Positions 19,774-31,200 of a stretch of DNA of 64,000 nt are shown one piece after another. Source of the stretch: Bacteroides sp. AN502(2024) (lineage in GTDB: Bacteria > Bacteroidota > Bacteroidia > Bacteroidales > Bacteroidaceae). The notes below the pieces were generated by a model that ran no database searches, was not told the DNA's origin, and worked only from the letters and a program-made list of their open reading frames with translations. The number at the start of each line of letters is the position of its first letter. Within the stretch, counting starts at the first letter, position 1. Location of the stretch: NCBI RefSeq assembly GCF_041227145.1, contig NZ_JBGFSP010000003.1, forward strand, positions 62,001 through 126,000. The letters run 5' to 3'. Both the position numbers and the translations under genes were made by a program.

Positions 19774-20949
19774 ATGGCAGAAAAAAGAGATTATTACGAA
19801 GTATTGGATGTGCCAAAGACAGCCACAGCAGAAGAAATTAAGAAAGCATACCGTAAGAAAGCAATCCAGTATCACCCCGACAAGAATCCGGGTGATAAGG
19901 AAGCTGAAGAAAAATTCAAGGAGGCAGCCGAAGCTTATGATGTGTTGAGTAACCCGGAAAAGCGTTCGCGTTATGATCAGTTCGGTCATGCGGGAGTGAG
20001 CGGTGCAGCAGGCAATGGAGGTCCGTTCGGTGGTTTCAGCGGCGAAGGGATGTCGATGGATGACATATTCTCTATGTTTGGAGACATCTTCGGTGGCCGC
20101 GGAGGAGGCTTCGGAGGTTTCAGCGGATTTGGAGGCGGTGGCGGTTCACAGCAACGGCGGTATCGCGGCAGTGACCTTCGTGTGAAAGTAAAGCTGACGT
20201 TGAAGGAAATCTCTACCGGGGTAGAAAAGAAGTTTAAACTCAAAAAATATGTGCCGTGTAACCAGTGTCATGGCACGGGTGCCGAAGGTGGCAGCGGTTC
20301 GGAGACTTGTCCTACTTGTAAGGGTAGCGGCTCGGTGATCCGTAACCAGCAGACTATTCTGGGCACTATGCAGACTCGCGTCACCTGTTCCACTTGTGGC
20401 GGTGAGGGTAAGATTATCAAGAACAAATGTAAGAAGTGTGGTGGCGATGGAATCATTTACGGTGAAGAAGTGGTGTCGGTGAAAATCCCTGCCGGAGTGA
20501 CAGAGGGTATGCAGCTCTCTATGGGTGGCAAAGGAAATGCCGGCAAACACAATGGTGTGGCAGGCGACTTGTTGATTCTCGTAGAGGAAGAACCGCATCA
20601 GGACTTGATTCGCGATGAGAATGACTTGATTTACAACTTGCTGTTAAGTTTCCCGACGGCAGCTTTGGGCGGGGCTGTGGAGATTCCGACGATTGACGGT
20701 AAAGTGAAAGTGAAGATTGATCCGGGTACTCAACCAGGTAAAGTGCTTCGTTTGCGCGGCAAAGGATTGCCGAATGTGAACGGATACGGAATGGGGGATT
20801 TACTCGTCAATATCAGTATCTACATACCGGAAGCACTCAACAAGGAAGAAAAGAACATGCTCGAAAAGATGGAAGCTTCGGATAACTTCAAACCTAACAC
20901 GTCGGTGAAGGAGAAGATTTTCAAGAAATTCAAGAGTTTCTTCGATTAA
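19774..20949 (+). CDS. dnaJ: Chaperone protein DnaJ
   Basis: 391 residues. J domain at residues 4-70 with HPD in [10 protein letters not shown], then a Gly/Phe-rich stretch (about 75-130). The zinc-binding domain has four CxxCxGxG repeats: [24 protein letters not shown] and CKKCGGDG. C-terminal client-binding domains follow. It works with DnaK and GrpE in protein folding and lies in an operon with grpE. The gene is followed by a large two-tier hairpin. Confidence 0.97.
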   Translation: MAEKRDYYEVLDVPKTATAEEIKKAYRKKAIQYHPDKNPGDKEAEEKFKEAAEAYDVLSNPEKRSRYDQFGHAGVSGAAGNGGPFGGFSGEGMSMDDIFSMFGDIFGGRGGGFGGFSGFGGGGGSQQRRYRGSDLRVKVKLTLKEISTGVEKKFKLKKYVPCNQCHGTGAEGGSGSETCPTCKGSGSVIRNQQTILGTMQTRVTCSTCGGEGKIIKNKCKKCGGDGIIYGEEVVSVKIPAGVTEGMQLSMGGKGNAGKHNGVAGDLLILVEEEPHQDLIRDENDLIYNLLLSFPTAALGGAVEIPTIDGKVKVKIDPGTQPGKVLRLRGKGLPNVNGYGMGDLLVNISIYIPEALNKEEKNMLEKMEASDNFKPNTSVKEKIFKKFKSFFD

Positions 20950-20977
20950 GACTTTGATAGATAAAGGTAACTTCAAA

Positions 20978-21078
20978 AGAGGGTGTGTCATAATGCCTAA
21001 ATATAAAAAATTATCCCTGCCATAGATAGCTATAGCAGGGGTAATTTCCTCAAAAAGGGAATTTTGACACACCCCTCT
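20978..21078. terminator. Two-tier hairpin terminator after dnaJ
   Basis: Outer arms AGAGGGTGTGTCA (20978-20990) and TGACACACCCCTCT (21065-21078, one bulge) are followed by a T-run. An inner hairpin pairs TTATCCCTGC with GCAGGGGTAA. It sits between convergent dnaJ (plus) and the GH20 gene (minus) and can serve both. The same architecture with a related core recurs at 36161-36265. Confidence 0.75.
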
Positions 21079-21135
21079 TTTTTTACCAAAGAAAAAGGTA
21101 TCGGGCCATAATCCGTTTCATCCGTGCCTGAAATA

Positions 21136-23211
21136 TTATTTCACGATTATTTCGTCAGTAAATATCCACCCGCCAAACTCTTTACCGGCTTGCGCCTGAT
21201 AGCGAACATATCTTCCACGGGCGTTTCCTTCCCAAGAGATGTCCGTAAATTTGATGGGATGGGCCTTGGTTACCTCAAAGGTCTGATGTTTCAGTTCCGT
21301 GAAGTGGATTCCGTCATCTGAGATTGAGATTGTAACCGATGCAGGCAGGAATACTTCCGCTCCTATCACTTGCATAAAGGCGGCGGTAACGGAATGGATG
21401 GCGGTTTCTTTTTCCATGTCAATGGTAACATCAAGGCGGTTCTTCGAGATAAAGCCTTGCCATGCACCGTCACCGTAAGTCCAGTCACCGCGTATACCGT
21501 CTGTCAGCGTGCGCTCACTTTGCGCCGCATAAGAAGAGTTGTAGGGAGCATTGTAAATCACTTTTTTCCCCAACGCCAGATGTGTAACGGGCCGGGCAGA
21601 TTCGGGACGACTTCCGATTTCGTTTTTCAAGTCAAATGTATGGTAACCTTTGGCTTGCAAGTCCGCCACCGCCTTCAGCGCACGGGCATGGAAGTCCGGC
21701 CACGACTTACGCTCCGGAGCCGACCAGGCCACTTCCGCCAACGCCAATGCACGGGGATAGATCATATATTCCACGTGCTCGGGAGTCGGGACATATTCGG
21801 TAAATAGATTCACTTGTACACCATACACGAGTTTCGCCTGTTCTGCCGACAATGAAGCGGCAACCGGATTGTAAGCATAGACCTTTTTCAAAGGCAGGTA
21901 TCCGCCGATGGCTTCCGGTTGGGAATACGGGGCATCCTGATAACTATCCAGATAACAGTGGCTTCCCGGTGTCATGATGGCCTGGTGACCGGAAGTTACG
22001 GCAGCAATGCCACCTTCCTCGCCACGCCACGACATGACTGTCGCATTAGGAGCCAGACCGCCTTTAAGTATCTCGTCCCAGCCCAGCAAACGACGACCGC
22101 GGGCGTTCAGAAACTTTTCAATCCGATGAATCAGGTAGCTTTGCAGTTCGTCCACATGAGAGAGGTGTTCGTCTTTCATTCTCTTCTGGCATTTCGGGCA
22201 GGTTTTCCATGCCGCCATACCGGCTTCGTCACCACCTATATGAATGTATTCGGAAGGGAAAAGTTCGAGGACTTCGGTCAGTACATTCTCAAGAAAAGTG
22301 AATGTTTCTTCGTTTCCGACACAGAAATCCGCGTTCTTATAGGGATCGCCTGCACAAGAGAGTTGCGGATAGGCTGCCAGCACCTCTTCCGAGTGGGCAG
22401 GCATTTCAATCTCCGGAATAACCGTGATAAAATGCTGACGAGCATATTCCACGATTTCACGGATATCATCTTGAGTATAGTAACCACCGGAAGCTCCGGG
22501 TTCGTCGAAACGGACATATTTGCGATCACCATTCCACCATTTCTTCCAGTTGGCATCAGTACGCCAAGCAGCAAATTCGGTCAGCAGAGGATATTTCTTG
22601 ATTTCAATCCGCCAGCCTGCCGCATCTGTGAGATGTAGATGCAGACGGTTGATTTTATAGAAAGCCAGAGCGTCTATCTGCTTCTTCACAAATTCCTTGG
22701 AAAAGAAATGGCGGGATACGTCAAGCATCAATCCACGATAAGCGAAGCGTGGAGTGTCTTCTATCTCGACAGCAGCAATGGTGTAGTTGCCTGTGCCCGA
22801 AGGTTTTGCCCACTGCAACAAAGTCTGCATACCATAAAACAATCCGGCTCCCGAAGTTGCCCGAATCTGAATCCGTGACGGAGTGACAGAAAGTGTATAA
22901 CTTTCGGGAGTGGGCAATTGCTCACTCTTTTCCGTTATCAACAGGGAAAGTACATCCTGCGCCTCTTTCTTCTTTCCTTTCTTCAAGTGAACGGGAAACG
23001 CTTTCAGGCAATTCTCCAAGAGCTGCGCTTCTTCCCCTTGAACGCTTGTATAAAGTCTTGTTTTCTCCGAAAGTAAAAAAAAGCCCGTCCCCTGCTCCAA
23101 CTTCAACGGAACAGGTATGACGGACTGTGCTTTTATGGGATGTGCAAAGATGCACACCCCTAATACCCATAAGAAAAGACAAGCTTTAGCGCATCTATTC
23201 CTTATATTCAT
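21136..23211 (-). CDS. GH20 beta-N-acetylhexosaminidase with C-terminal F5/8-type C domain
   Basis: 691 residues from the ATG at 23211, chosen because it overlaps the upstream stop as TAATG and begins a signal peptide (MNIRNRCAKACLFLWVLGVC, ending IKAQ). N-terminal GH20b-like domain (about 30-135), then the GH20 barrel (about 135-480). The catalytic Asp-Glu pair is in HIGGDEAGMA, and the active-site tryptophan motif GWDEILKGG is present. C-terminal discoidin-like domain about 545-690. It releases terminal beta-GlcNAc or GalNAc from host glycans in the periplasm or at the surface. It is the last gene of the sialidase-led operon and is translationally coupled to another GH20 gene. Confidence 0.92.
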   Translation of the reverse strand: MNIRNRCAKACLFLWVLGVCIFAHPIKAQSVIPVPLKLEQGTGFFLLSEKTRLYTSVQGEEAQLLENCLKAFPVHLKKGKKKEAQDVLSLLITEKSEQLPTPESYTLSVTPSRIQIRATSGAGLFYGMQTLLQWAKPSGTGNYTIAAVEIEDTPRFAYRGLMLDVSRHFFSKEFVKKQIDALAFYKINRLHLHLTDAAGWRIEIKKYPLLTEFAAWRTDANWKKWWNGDRKYVRFDEPGASGGYYTQDDIREIVEYARQHFITVIPEIEMPAHSEEVLAAYPQLSCAGDPYKNADFCVGNEETFTFLENVLTEVLELFPSEYIHIGGDEAGMAAWKTCPKCQKRMKDEHLSHVDELQSYLIHRIEKFLNARGRRLLGWDEILKGGLAPNATVMSWRGEEGGIAAVTSGHQAIMTPGSHCYLDSYQDAPYSQPEAIGGYLPLKKVYAYNPVAASLSAEQAKLVYGVQVNLFTEYVPTPEHVEYMIYPRALALAEVAWSAPERKSWPDFHARALKAVADLQAKGYHTFDLKNEIGSRPESARPVTHLALGKKVIYNAPYNSSYAAQSERTLTDGIRGDWTYGDGAWQGFISKNRLDVTIDMEKETAIHSVTAAFMQVIGAEVFLPASVTISISDDGIHFTELKHQTFEVTKAHPIKFTDISWEGNARGRYVRYQAQAGKEFGGWIFTDEIIVK

Positions 23212-25535
23212 TAATCTATCGTGATTTCGTCTACAAACAGGAATGCCGGATTGTCTTTTCCACCATGCCATGCCGGTATTTTACTTTCAGACAGGGCAAC
23301 CACTTTCACGTATTGAGTTTTCACCGGGCTGAATGACAGCTTATGTTCGTAGATACCATTCTTATCGCTTTCTTTCATAACAGGATACTCCTCGGAGGCG
23401 ACTTTAGTAAAGCTCTCACCGTCATCGGACACTTCCACGGAGAATCCTCTTGCATCAAACACCCAATCGCCCTTTTCCACACAAGTAGAAATAGCAACAC
23501 TCGAAATCTCGGTCGGCTGCTGAAGGTCGATAGTCACATCCATATCATTCTTATAAAATGCAATCCAACGCCCGGTCTTATAATTGCCGTTTCCTCTCAA
23601 TCCGTCCACCAATGTAGATTCCCCCTTAAACATATATTGTTTGTTGACGGGTTGGTTGGCTACAATCGGCTTCATGCTGGACTTACTGAAATTAACCTTT
23701 TCGGAAATCACACGACTATTTCCGGTAGGGCGGACAGCAATGGCGGAGAAAGTTACATTCTCCTTGATTTTCAGCGGGCTTTCATACAGCGGAGAAGTGG
23801 CGGTAGGTTCCGTACCGTCCAATGTATAGTGGATAGGGGCATTGTCAATAGTTGACAGAGTGATGTCCAGTGTACCGTCCACAGGATTCGGAGTATATTC
23901 GGCAGTCACGTTGAACACATGTTTTGCGTAGTTGTACCCTTCGGCATCATACCACTTAATCAGGCGCGGCAAGCGGGACAGGAAGTCCTCATAATTCTTC
24001 TTGTCGGGAGCAGACCACTGGATTTCAGACACAGCAGCCCAACGGGGCAATACCATATACTGGACATGAGAGAAAATAGGCATGTATTCAGTCCAGAGGT
24101 TAGCCTGTACGCCCTTGATGTATTTTTGCTCTTCCGGAGTGAGGGAAGCCGGCATCGGCTCGTAGCTGTACACTCTTTCAAGCGGCAGATAACCGCCAAT
24201 AGCAAGAGGTTCATTCTCCGTATCTTTTGTCTGGTAGTAGTCTAAATACAGATAAGTGTTCGGTGTCATGATCACATCGTGTTTCTGTTTGGCAGCTTCG
24301 ATACCCCCCTTTTCGCCACGCCATGACATAACAGTCGCATTCGGTGCAAGCCCGCCTTCGAGGATTTCATCCCAACCGATAATCTGACGTCCGTGGGCGT
24401 TGAGGAATTTCTCGATATGGTTGATTACGAAACTCTGCAGACGTTCTTCCTTGCTATGCTTATCATCCGATTTCAAGCCCAGCGCCTTGATGCGTGCCTG
24501 GCATTTCGGACATTTTTCCCAACGTACTTTCGGACATTCGTCACCACCTACGTGGATATATTCCGATGGGAAGATTTCAATCAGTTCGGCATATACATCC
24601 TCGAGGAATTTCAATACCTGGTCGTTACCGGCACAGAGTACATCTTCGGATACCCCCCATTGTCTCCATACTTCATACGGACCGCCTGTACATCCCAGTT
24701 CGGGATAAGCGGCAAGGGCTGCCTGCATATGTCCCGGCAGGTCGATTTCGGGGATAACTGTGATATAACGTTCAGCAGCATAGGCCACAATGTCTTTCGC
24801 CTGTTCCTGAGTGTAGAAACCACCGTACGGTTTGCCGTCATATTCACCTGAGTTGCGTCCGATGACCGTCTCCGTTCTCTTGGAACCGATTTCCGTCAGT
24901 TTCGGGTATTTCTTGATTTCCAAACGCCATCCCTGATCCTCAGTAATATGCCAGTGGAAACGGTTCATATTGTGCAAAGCCATCATATCAAGATATGTCT
25001 TCACTTCATCTACGGTAAAGAAATGGCGGCTGGTGTCAAAGTGAGCACCACGATAAGCGAAACGGGGAGCATCCTTTATCTCTACTGCCGGCAATGCGAT
25101 ATCCGCACCTACTGCAACGGGCAATGATTTGCGCAAAGACTGGATTCCGTAGAATACTCCGGCTTCCGTAGGACCGGTGATAGTGATTCCGTCACCTGCT
25201 ACCTTCAACTGATAGGATTCGGGATTTTCGGCTTCCGCTCCCAATGCTAGCACAATAGCATTCTTACCTTCTGTTCCGGCTTCGATGGCAAAATCTTTTC
25301 CGGTAGCTGTTTTCAGATAGTCGGCAAGAAATTTTGCGTTACGTTGCATTTTTTCATTACCTTCCGGATAAAGAATTTTCACTCCGCTCTTCAGGCTGAA
25401 AGGACTTCCCTGAGCTGTAACGATTTCCTGCGGCAAAGGAATGATTTGGTAATCAGCTTCTTGTTGCGCAGACTGGCACGAAGCGAAAAGTCCCGCCACT
25501 GCCAAGCATCCGGTTAGTTTTAAGAATTGTTTCAT
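23211..25535 (-). CDS. GH20 beta-N-acetylhexosaminidase lipoprotein with CHB_HEX_C and F5/8 C modules
   Basis: 774 residues. Lipoprotein signal MKQFLKLTGCLAVAGLFASC. GH20b domain about 30-145 and catalytic barrel about 150-500, with the Asp-Glu pair in HVGGDECPKVRW and with GWDEILEGG. Then comes a chitobiase C-terminal-like module (IHYTLDGTEPTATSPLYESP, about 545-620) and a discoidin-like domain (about 630-774). It is probably surface-exposed. It overlaps the next GH20 gene by one base. With two other GH20 enzymes in the operon, different linkages or cell locations are likely. Confidence 0.92.
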   Translation of the reverse strand: MKQFLKLTGCLAVAGLFASCQSAQQEADYQIIPLPQEIVTAQGSPFSLKSGVKILYPEGNEKMQRNAKFLADYLKTATGKDFAIEAGTEGKNAIVLALGAEAENPESYQLKVAGDGITITGPTEAGVFYGIQSLRKSLPVAVGADIALPAVEIKDAPRFAYRGAHFDTSRHFFTVDEVKTYLDMMALHNMNRFHWHITEDQGWRLEIKKYPKLTEIGSKRTETVIGRNSGEYDGKPYGGFYTQEQAKDIVAYAAERYITVIPEIDLPGHMQAALAAYPELGCTGGPYEVWRQWGVSEDVLCAGNDQVLKFLEDVYAELIEIFPSEYIHVGGDECPKVRWEKCPKCQARIKALGLKSDDKHSKEERLQSFVINHIEKFLNAHGRQIIGWDEILEGGLAPNATVMSWRGEKGGIEAAKQKHDVIMTPNTYLYLDYYQTKDTENEPLAIGGYLPLERVYSYEPMPASLTPEEQKYIKGVQANLWTEYMPIFSHVQYMVLPRWAAVSEIQWSAPDKKNYEDFLSRLPRLIKWYDAEGYNYAKHVFNVTAEYTPNPVDGTLDITLSTIDNAPIHYTLDGTEPTATSPLYESPLKIKENVTFSAIAVRPTGNSRVISEKVNFSKSSMKPIVANQPVNKQYMFKGESTLVDGLRGNGNYKTGRWIAFYKNDMDVTIDLQQPTEISSVAISTCVEKGDWVFDARGFSVEVSDDGESFTKVASEEYPVMKESDKNGIYEHKLSFSPVKTQYVKVVALSESKIPAWHGGKDNPAFLFVDEITID

Positions 25536-25571
25536 AAACTAAAAATTAAGTATTAAGTTACTAATAGATAT

Positions 25572-28184
25572 TTAATCATAGGTTTCACGAATATGTTTGA
25601 CTGCCCAAGGCATCTCCTCTCCTTTCTTAATTTGAGGAGAAGTGATGATGACCGTTTTCCGTTCTCCGGGCAGAAGGTCGAAGAAGTTGTCGCTAAAACG
25701 GGCGCCCTGCAAAGGCACTTCGATAAAGACGTCTTTCGCCAAGGCAGGAGAAAAGAGTGTCAGTTCGCATTTGCCTTCTGTCTGCTTCATCCTGCAGGTG
25801 ATGGTCGTCTTGGGCAGGAGCAGGTCTTTGGTTTTTTCGAAGAAGTAGACTGTTTCGTCTACCGTACGACCGGACTTGTCTTTCAAAGTCAGTTGCATGA
25901 AGCAACTGCGCAGGTCGTCCGCAAGCGGGCGCTTTGCCGGAAAGAACAAATTGGTGAGCCAAGTGCGGTATACACATTGGGAAGTGTTGGCAGGAAGAGA
26001 CAAAGCAGGAAGGACAACCGTTTTTCCAACTTTCTTTCCTGCAAAATTCATCAATTTCATTTCCAGTGTCAGTTTCTCCTGAGTGTCAAGACAGTCGGAA
26101 AGCAGGTAAACACAAAGTTCGTCACCTTCCAGCAAAGGGGTGATATGAACGGGGGCAAATGCACGCTTTGCCTGATAATGCAAAGCTTTCCAGTTACCGT
26201 AGTAGTCGATACCCGACCATGACACAACCGGCCAACTGTCGTTCAATTGCCAGTATAATGTACCCATGCAATAAGGACGATTGCGACGGTGCGCTTCCAG
26301 GCCGTGACGTATGCCATGTCCCTGCAATACAAGTCCGACATAGACAAAGTCCTCAAATCTCTCGGGTACGATATAATCACGTTCCATATAAGTACGAATC
26401 AAGGCATTGCCGATACTGCTCTTCTGATGGGCATTCATCACTTCCGATTCGATTTGATAATCTTCGGGAGATGCGAATGTGGCAATGGTCTTCATTTCGG
26501 GGAAGGACTGGAATCCGAATTCACTCATGAAACGCGGCAAATCGGTGTCTAATGATTCAAAAGGTTTCTGTCCGTACCAGACCCCCCAGTTGTGGCTATC
26601 CCCTATTCCCCATGATTCGGGACGTCCCCAGTTGGCGAAATAGGGAGAGCTGTGGATGTAGAAGCGGTCGGGGTCGAGTTCTTTCACTTTGGCGGGAAGT
26701 AACTCGCGGAAGAGTTTGTCGTAGCCGGTCATCATCTCCCGGTAGATTTTCGGGGTATATTTCTTCTGATATCCCCAGTATTTCAAAGCTTCCAATATTT
26801 CGTTGTTGCCACACCAGATGGCTAACGAGGGGTGGTTGCGGAGACGACGGATGTTATAGCAGGCTTCCTCCTCTACCCTTTTCAGAAAGGCGGGATCGGA
26901 CGGATAAGGGGTACAGGCAAACATAAAGTCCTGCCATACCAGAATTCCGTTCTCGTCTGCGAGGTCATAGAAACGGTCGTCTTCGTAGGTTCCGCCGCCC
27001 CACACGCGGATGACGTTCATGTTGGCTTCCTTGACATCACGGAATAGTGTTTGATAGCGTTCGGTGGTGACGTTTGTCAACAGGGCGTCCTGCGGTATGT
27101 AGTTGGCTCCTTTGGCGAACATCGGGATGCCGTTTACTTCAAAATAGAAAGATTCTCCGTCCTTGTCCTTCTCGTTCACCAGGCGGACGGTACGGAGTCC
27201 GATTCTATGGGATTGTTCGGCTACCATATGGCCTTCGGTGATGATTTGGGCGGAGAAATCGTATAAGGTCGGGGCTCCCCAGCCGTTCGGCATCCAGCGT
27301 ACCGGTGAGACAACTTCCGTAGGGATGCAGATGCGGTTGACTCCGGGTTGCAGAGAGACTGTTTGACTCGTGGCGGATTTCTGTTCCCCTTCAAGCGAAG
27401 TGTTGATTCTTATTTCTGCTTGAAGCGGATGGGGAAGTATGTTGTTTATTTCCAACTCATTGGATAACTTCGCTACCTGGTCGGTCAGGGATAGTTGCTT
27501 CACATGGTAGTCACTGATTGAGGCAGCATCGTAAAAGCGGATGGTTATCGGACGCCAGATGCCGCTGGTCACCATTCGGATTCCCCAGTCCCAGCCATAG
27601 CTGTAAGGGGCTTTACGGGAGAACACGCTTAGATGTTTATCGTGATGGTCGTTGTCTGCCGGGTAGTTGAATCCGTTTGAATTATATTGAGGCATTGTCT
27701 GCCGGATGGGGGAATGAAAGTAGATGTGAAGACGGTTTTCTCCGATACGGAGTTGGGACTTGACGGGTATGGTATAGCCGACAAACATGTTATCGGCTTT
27801 CACCAACAATGCTCCATTGAGGTATACATCGGCGTACGTATCGAGCCCCTCAAAAACCAATTGGGCGCCATCCCGTTTCAGTTGTTCGGGAGTAACAGTA
27901 AAAGCAGTCCGGTATTCCCAGTCTTCATTTTCCACCCACTGAATCTTTTGCTCATTGATGCCATAAAAAGGATTGGGAAGTTGCTGATGGTTGATAAGAT
28001 CCTGATGAACAGTGCCCGGGACCTGTGCCGGCTGCCATAACTCCGTTCCTGCCTGAGAAAATTCCCAGGCTGTATTTAAAACTACCACATCGGAATTGTC
28101 ATTGCTCTGCGCATATACTATACTGCAACAGCACAGCAATCCGCATATTATTTGAGTTTTTTTTCCTATCAAATTAAATATCAT
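25572..28184 (-). CDS. GH2 family beta-mannosidase
   Basis: 870 residues from the ATG at 28184 (the longer frame begins with a TTG). Signal peptide MIFNLIGKKTQIICGLLCCC ending VYAQ. Jelly-roll sugar-binding domain (about 35-210), Ig-like domain, then the GH2 barrel. The acid/base is the Glu of WCGNNEILEALKYW and the nucleophile is the Glu of MSEFGFQSFPEM. The WGGGTYEDDRFYDLADENG stretch is typical of beta-mannosidases rather than beta-galactosidases. It would cut the beta-mannose of the N-glycan core after outer sugars are removed. It lies 36 bp before the next GH20 gene in the operon. Confidence 0.88.
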   Translation of the reverse strand: MIFNLIGKKTQIICGLLCCCSIVYAQSNDNSDVVVLNTAWEFSQAGTELWQPAQVPGTVHQDLINHQQLPNPFYGINEQKIQWVENEDWEYRTAFTVTPEQLKRDGAQLVFEGLDTYADVYLNGALLVKADNMFVGYTIPVKSQLRIGENRLHIYFHSPIRQTMPQYNSNGFNYPADNDHHDKHLSVFSRKAPYSYGWDWGIRMVTSGIWRPITIRFYDAASISDYHVKQLSLTDQVAKLSNELEINNILPHPLQAEIRINTSLEGEQKSATSQTVSLQPGVNRICIPTEVVSPVRWMPNGWGAPTLYDFSAQIITEGHMVAEQSHRIGLRTVRLVNEKDKDGESFYFEVNGIPMFAKGANYIPQDALLTNVTTERYQTLFRDVKEANMNVIRVWGGGTYEDDRFYDLADENGILVWQDFMFACTPYPSDPAFLKRVEEEACYNIRRLRNHPSLAIWCGNNEILEALKYWGYQKKYTPKIYREMMTGYDKLFRELLPAKVKELDPDRFYIHSSPYFANWGRPESWGIGDSHNWGVWYGQKPFESLDTDLPRFMSEFGFQSFPEMKTIATFASPEDYQIESEVMNAHQKSSIGNALIRTYMERDYIVPERFEDFVYVGLVLQGHGIRHGLEAHRRNRPYCMGTLYWQLNDSWPVVSWSGIDYYGNWKALHYQAKRAFAPVHITPLLEGDELCVYLLSDCLDTQEKLTLEMKLMNFAGKKVGKTVVLPALSLPANTSQCVYRTWLTNLFFPAKRPLADDLRSCFMQLTLKDKSGRTVDETVYFFEKTKDLLLPKTTITCRMKQTEGKCELTLFSPALAKDVFIEVPLQGARFSDNFFDLLPGERKTVIITSPQIKKGEEMPWAVKHIRETYD

Positions 28185-28284
28185 AGTGGGAGTATTAGAT
28201 GTTAATGGTGTCAAAGATATTATTTTTCCATCAAATTTCCCTGATAATCTAACAAAATGTTGACTACCTCCGTTATTCTTTTCA

Positions 28285-31200
28285 TTATTCGACCGTTATC
28301 CTACTTATTTCGGAAGTGCGGACGCCCGGCTTCAATTCCCCGTTGATGTTGTAATATGTTTGGTTCCATCCCACTAATGACGCTCCGGCACGTGCCGTCT
28401 GCGGGGTACGGGCAACTTCCTGCCATGTATTCTGACGGATATTATATACTAATATCCGGTCATTGAATTGGTACCACTCGGCAGGATGCAGAAGATAATC
28501 TTTCTCCGGATGTTGAAGAGCAGCCAGAAATATATCCTTATTGACTCCTCCTGTACAAAGTATCAAGCTATCATTCATCGCAATAGCCGTCCCGCCCCCC
28601 AAAGATACAGCTTCACCGTTGTTTCCCGTCGGAGTGGCTACGCGAGTCCATTGCCGGGACGTGGATGAGTAGCAATAGCCATCCGTGGAAAGTGTGGCGG
28701 GCTTACCATCGGTGGAAGCGGCAAATCCGCCCCACAGATAGATACAGGCTTCACCATTCTTGTACAGTCCCGCACAGACAGGTTGTACACGCGACGCTCC
28801 GGGAAATTCGGGAAGTGATTGCCAACCGGCCTCAGTATTGTTTAAGTCAAGACAGAGAAAAGAGTTTGAAGGCTTTCCGTTTCTGTTTCCACCGGTGATA
28901 AAAAGTTGGCTACCGACTCGTGTTCCGTACATATTGTCTAAGGCGTAGGGTAAATCGGGTAGAGTTTCCAAGCATACTTTGCCTTTCTTCTCATCCCACC
29001 GGATTTTGTAAACGTCGGTCAATGCTCCGCGGTCGTTCATTCCGCCTGCACAGATCATACCGTCGGAACAAGATACGGAAACTCCGTATGCGGCACGTAC
29101 AGGAAGCTCGCCTGCTTTTTTCCAAAGAAGTAGCGTATCAGGATTCATTTCCGCTACATAAATGCCTTGGTAGTATCTCTTTTTTCCACCCTCACTGGCA
29201 GGTGTTCCGGGGAAGTTACAACCACCGGCTATCAACAGCTTTCCACTCAGGATTCCCGCATAGCAGGCAGACACACCCGACTCAATCCCTTTCTCCGATT
29301 TCGGAAATCCTTTCATTTTCTGCAAACCAATGCTTTGGATAAACGGCTCCGGAGCTTCGGCTCTGAAGGTAGAAGCTGGTAGTCCTTCTTTATTTACCAG
29401 ATTGGCCCGCGTGAAAGGCTGCCAGCCATACCGGACATACCGCGGATGCTTTACCTGTTCGCTATACACTTTGAGCTGTCCGGATTCTGTTCCGCCTCTC
29501 CCCTCTACCACTTCGGCAACCGCAGGGTAATAAAGACCATCCGTCTCGGCCACTTCAAACGTACGCAAAGATTGACCGTCGGAACTTCTCAAGCCTTCGC
29601 CATAATCAAAGGTTACATACACGGCACCTTCCCGAAAATCGGCTTGGCGGAATAACGGACCGGAAGGCAGTACATGACACATTCCATACGTCTTGTTCAA
29701 CGCCCAACGCGCCAAGCGCTCTCCCACCGGCTTCTTATTTCTAGGATGAACATCCAACGAATCACCCCAATCACTTGATACTGTCATGCCCGTATTCGGT
29801 ATTTCGTTCATCATCCTGCGCTGACTGTCGCGGAACCACGGCCAGGAAGGACGGGCGATACTGGAAAGTTGTACATAGTAGAATGGCAACGCCTCACTCC
29901 CCCAGTTTTTACGCCAACTGCCGATGAGCAATTTGAATAGTTTCTCGTGCGCCTCACGATTATGGGCATTCGATTCGCCTTGATACCAGATCACCCCTTT
30001 GATCGGGTATTGTTCCAATGGGCGGATTCCTGCTTCATACAGATAGCAAGGTTCGTAAGGATGACGTTGCAGCTTGTCTTCCGACTTCCGGATATTCAAT
30101 GCAGCCCGTCCGCGCACCCAGTCTTGTATAAAATCATTATGTGTCCACTCTTTCAATATAGCCGGAAACTGATACTCCAGCGTATTCCGGTCCACCCACG
30201 ATTCGGTAGGCGAACCGCCGATAGCGTTACAGATCAACCCCACCGGAACTTTCAAGCTATCCCGCAACATCCGGCCGAAATAATAAGCGATGGCCGAAAA
30301 ACGGGCGGCATTGTCGGGAGTACAGACTGCCCATTCGGTATCCTTATAATATTGGAGGTGATTCAGGGAATCAAGGACGGAAGCGTCCCATTGCACCGCA
30401 TCCGTACGCCAGCGTGCCTTCATGTCATACAGACGCAACTGTTCATCATCGGCTTGAGGGATCTCTTTCTTGCCCGTAGCAGCTTGTCGCAACATAAATT
30501 CCATATTCGACTGACCGGAACAGAGCCACACCTCTCCTGCCAGCACATGGGTATATTTCAAGGTTCTTTGAGAGGAAGAGATGGTCAACGTGTAGGGACC
30601 ACCACCTTTCAACGGCGATAACTTCACCGACCATTTTCCATCCGGTGTAGCCTTCGTAGTCCACTGCTGACGGTCTATGCGAACTGTCACTTGTTCGCCG
30701 GCATCAGCTATCCCGTGAATCAGCAAGGGGGTATCACGCTGGAGAACCATATTATCCGTATATAACGGAGATACCTGCAAGCCGCCGTAATCTCCGGTAA
30801 TGGCGGAATAAACCGTCTTTGCCATCATCGCAGCCCCTTCGGCAGCAGGATGAACAGCATCCGGCAGCAAGAAAGGATAAGGATAAAGCGGTTCGTGGAA
30901 ATCTATCAACTGCACGCCGGCATAACGTGCCACCGTTTCGATCGCTGTCTGTATCTCACCGTGCCAGTCGCGGGTCCCCGAAAGGAAACGCTTATGACGG
31001 TCGGCAATCGGAGTCATTCGGGCAATGATGATCCGGGCATGAGGATTGGCCTTGCGGAATGTATCCATCAGATTCAAATAGTCGCTCACAAAAGAATCGC
31101 GATAGTTAGGCCAGTTACGAGGATCGGTATCATTGATTCCCAAATGGATGACCACAATATCTCCTGCAAAATCCAATGCCTTGCGATATTCCTCCTGTTG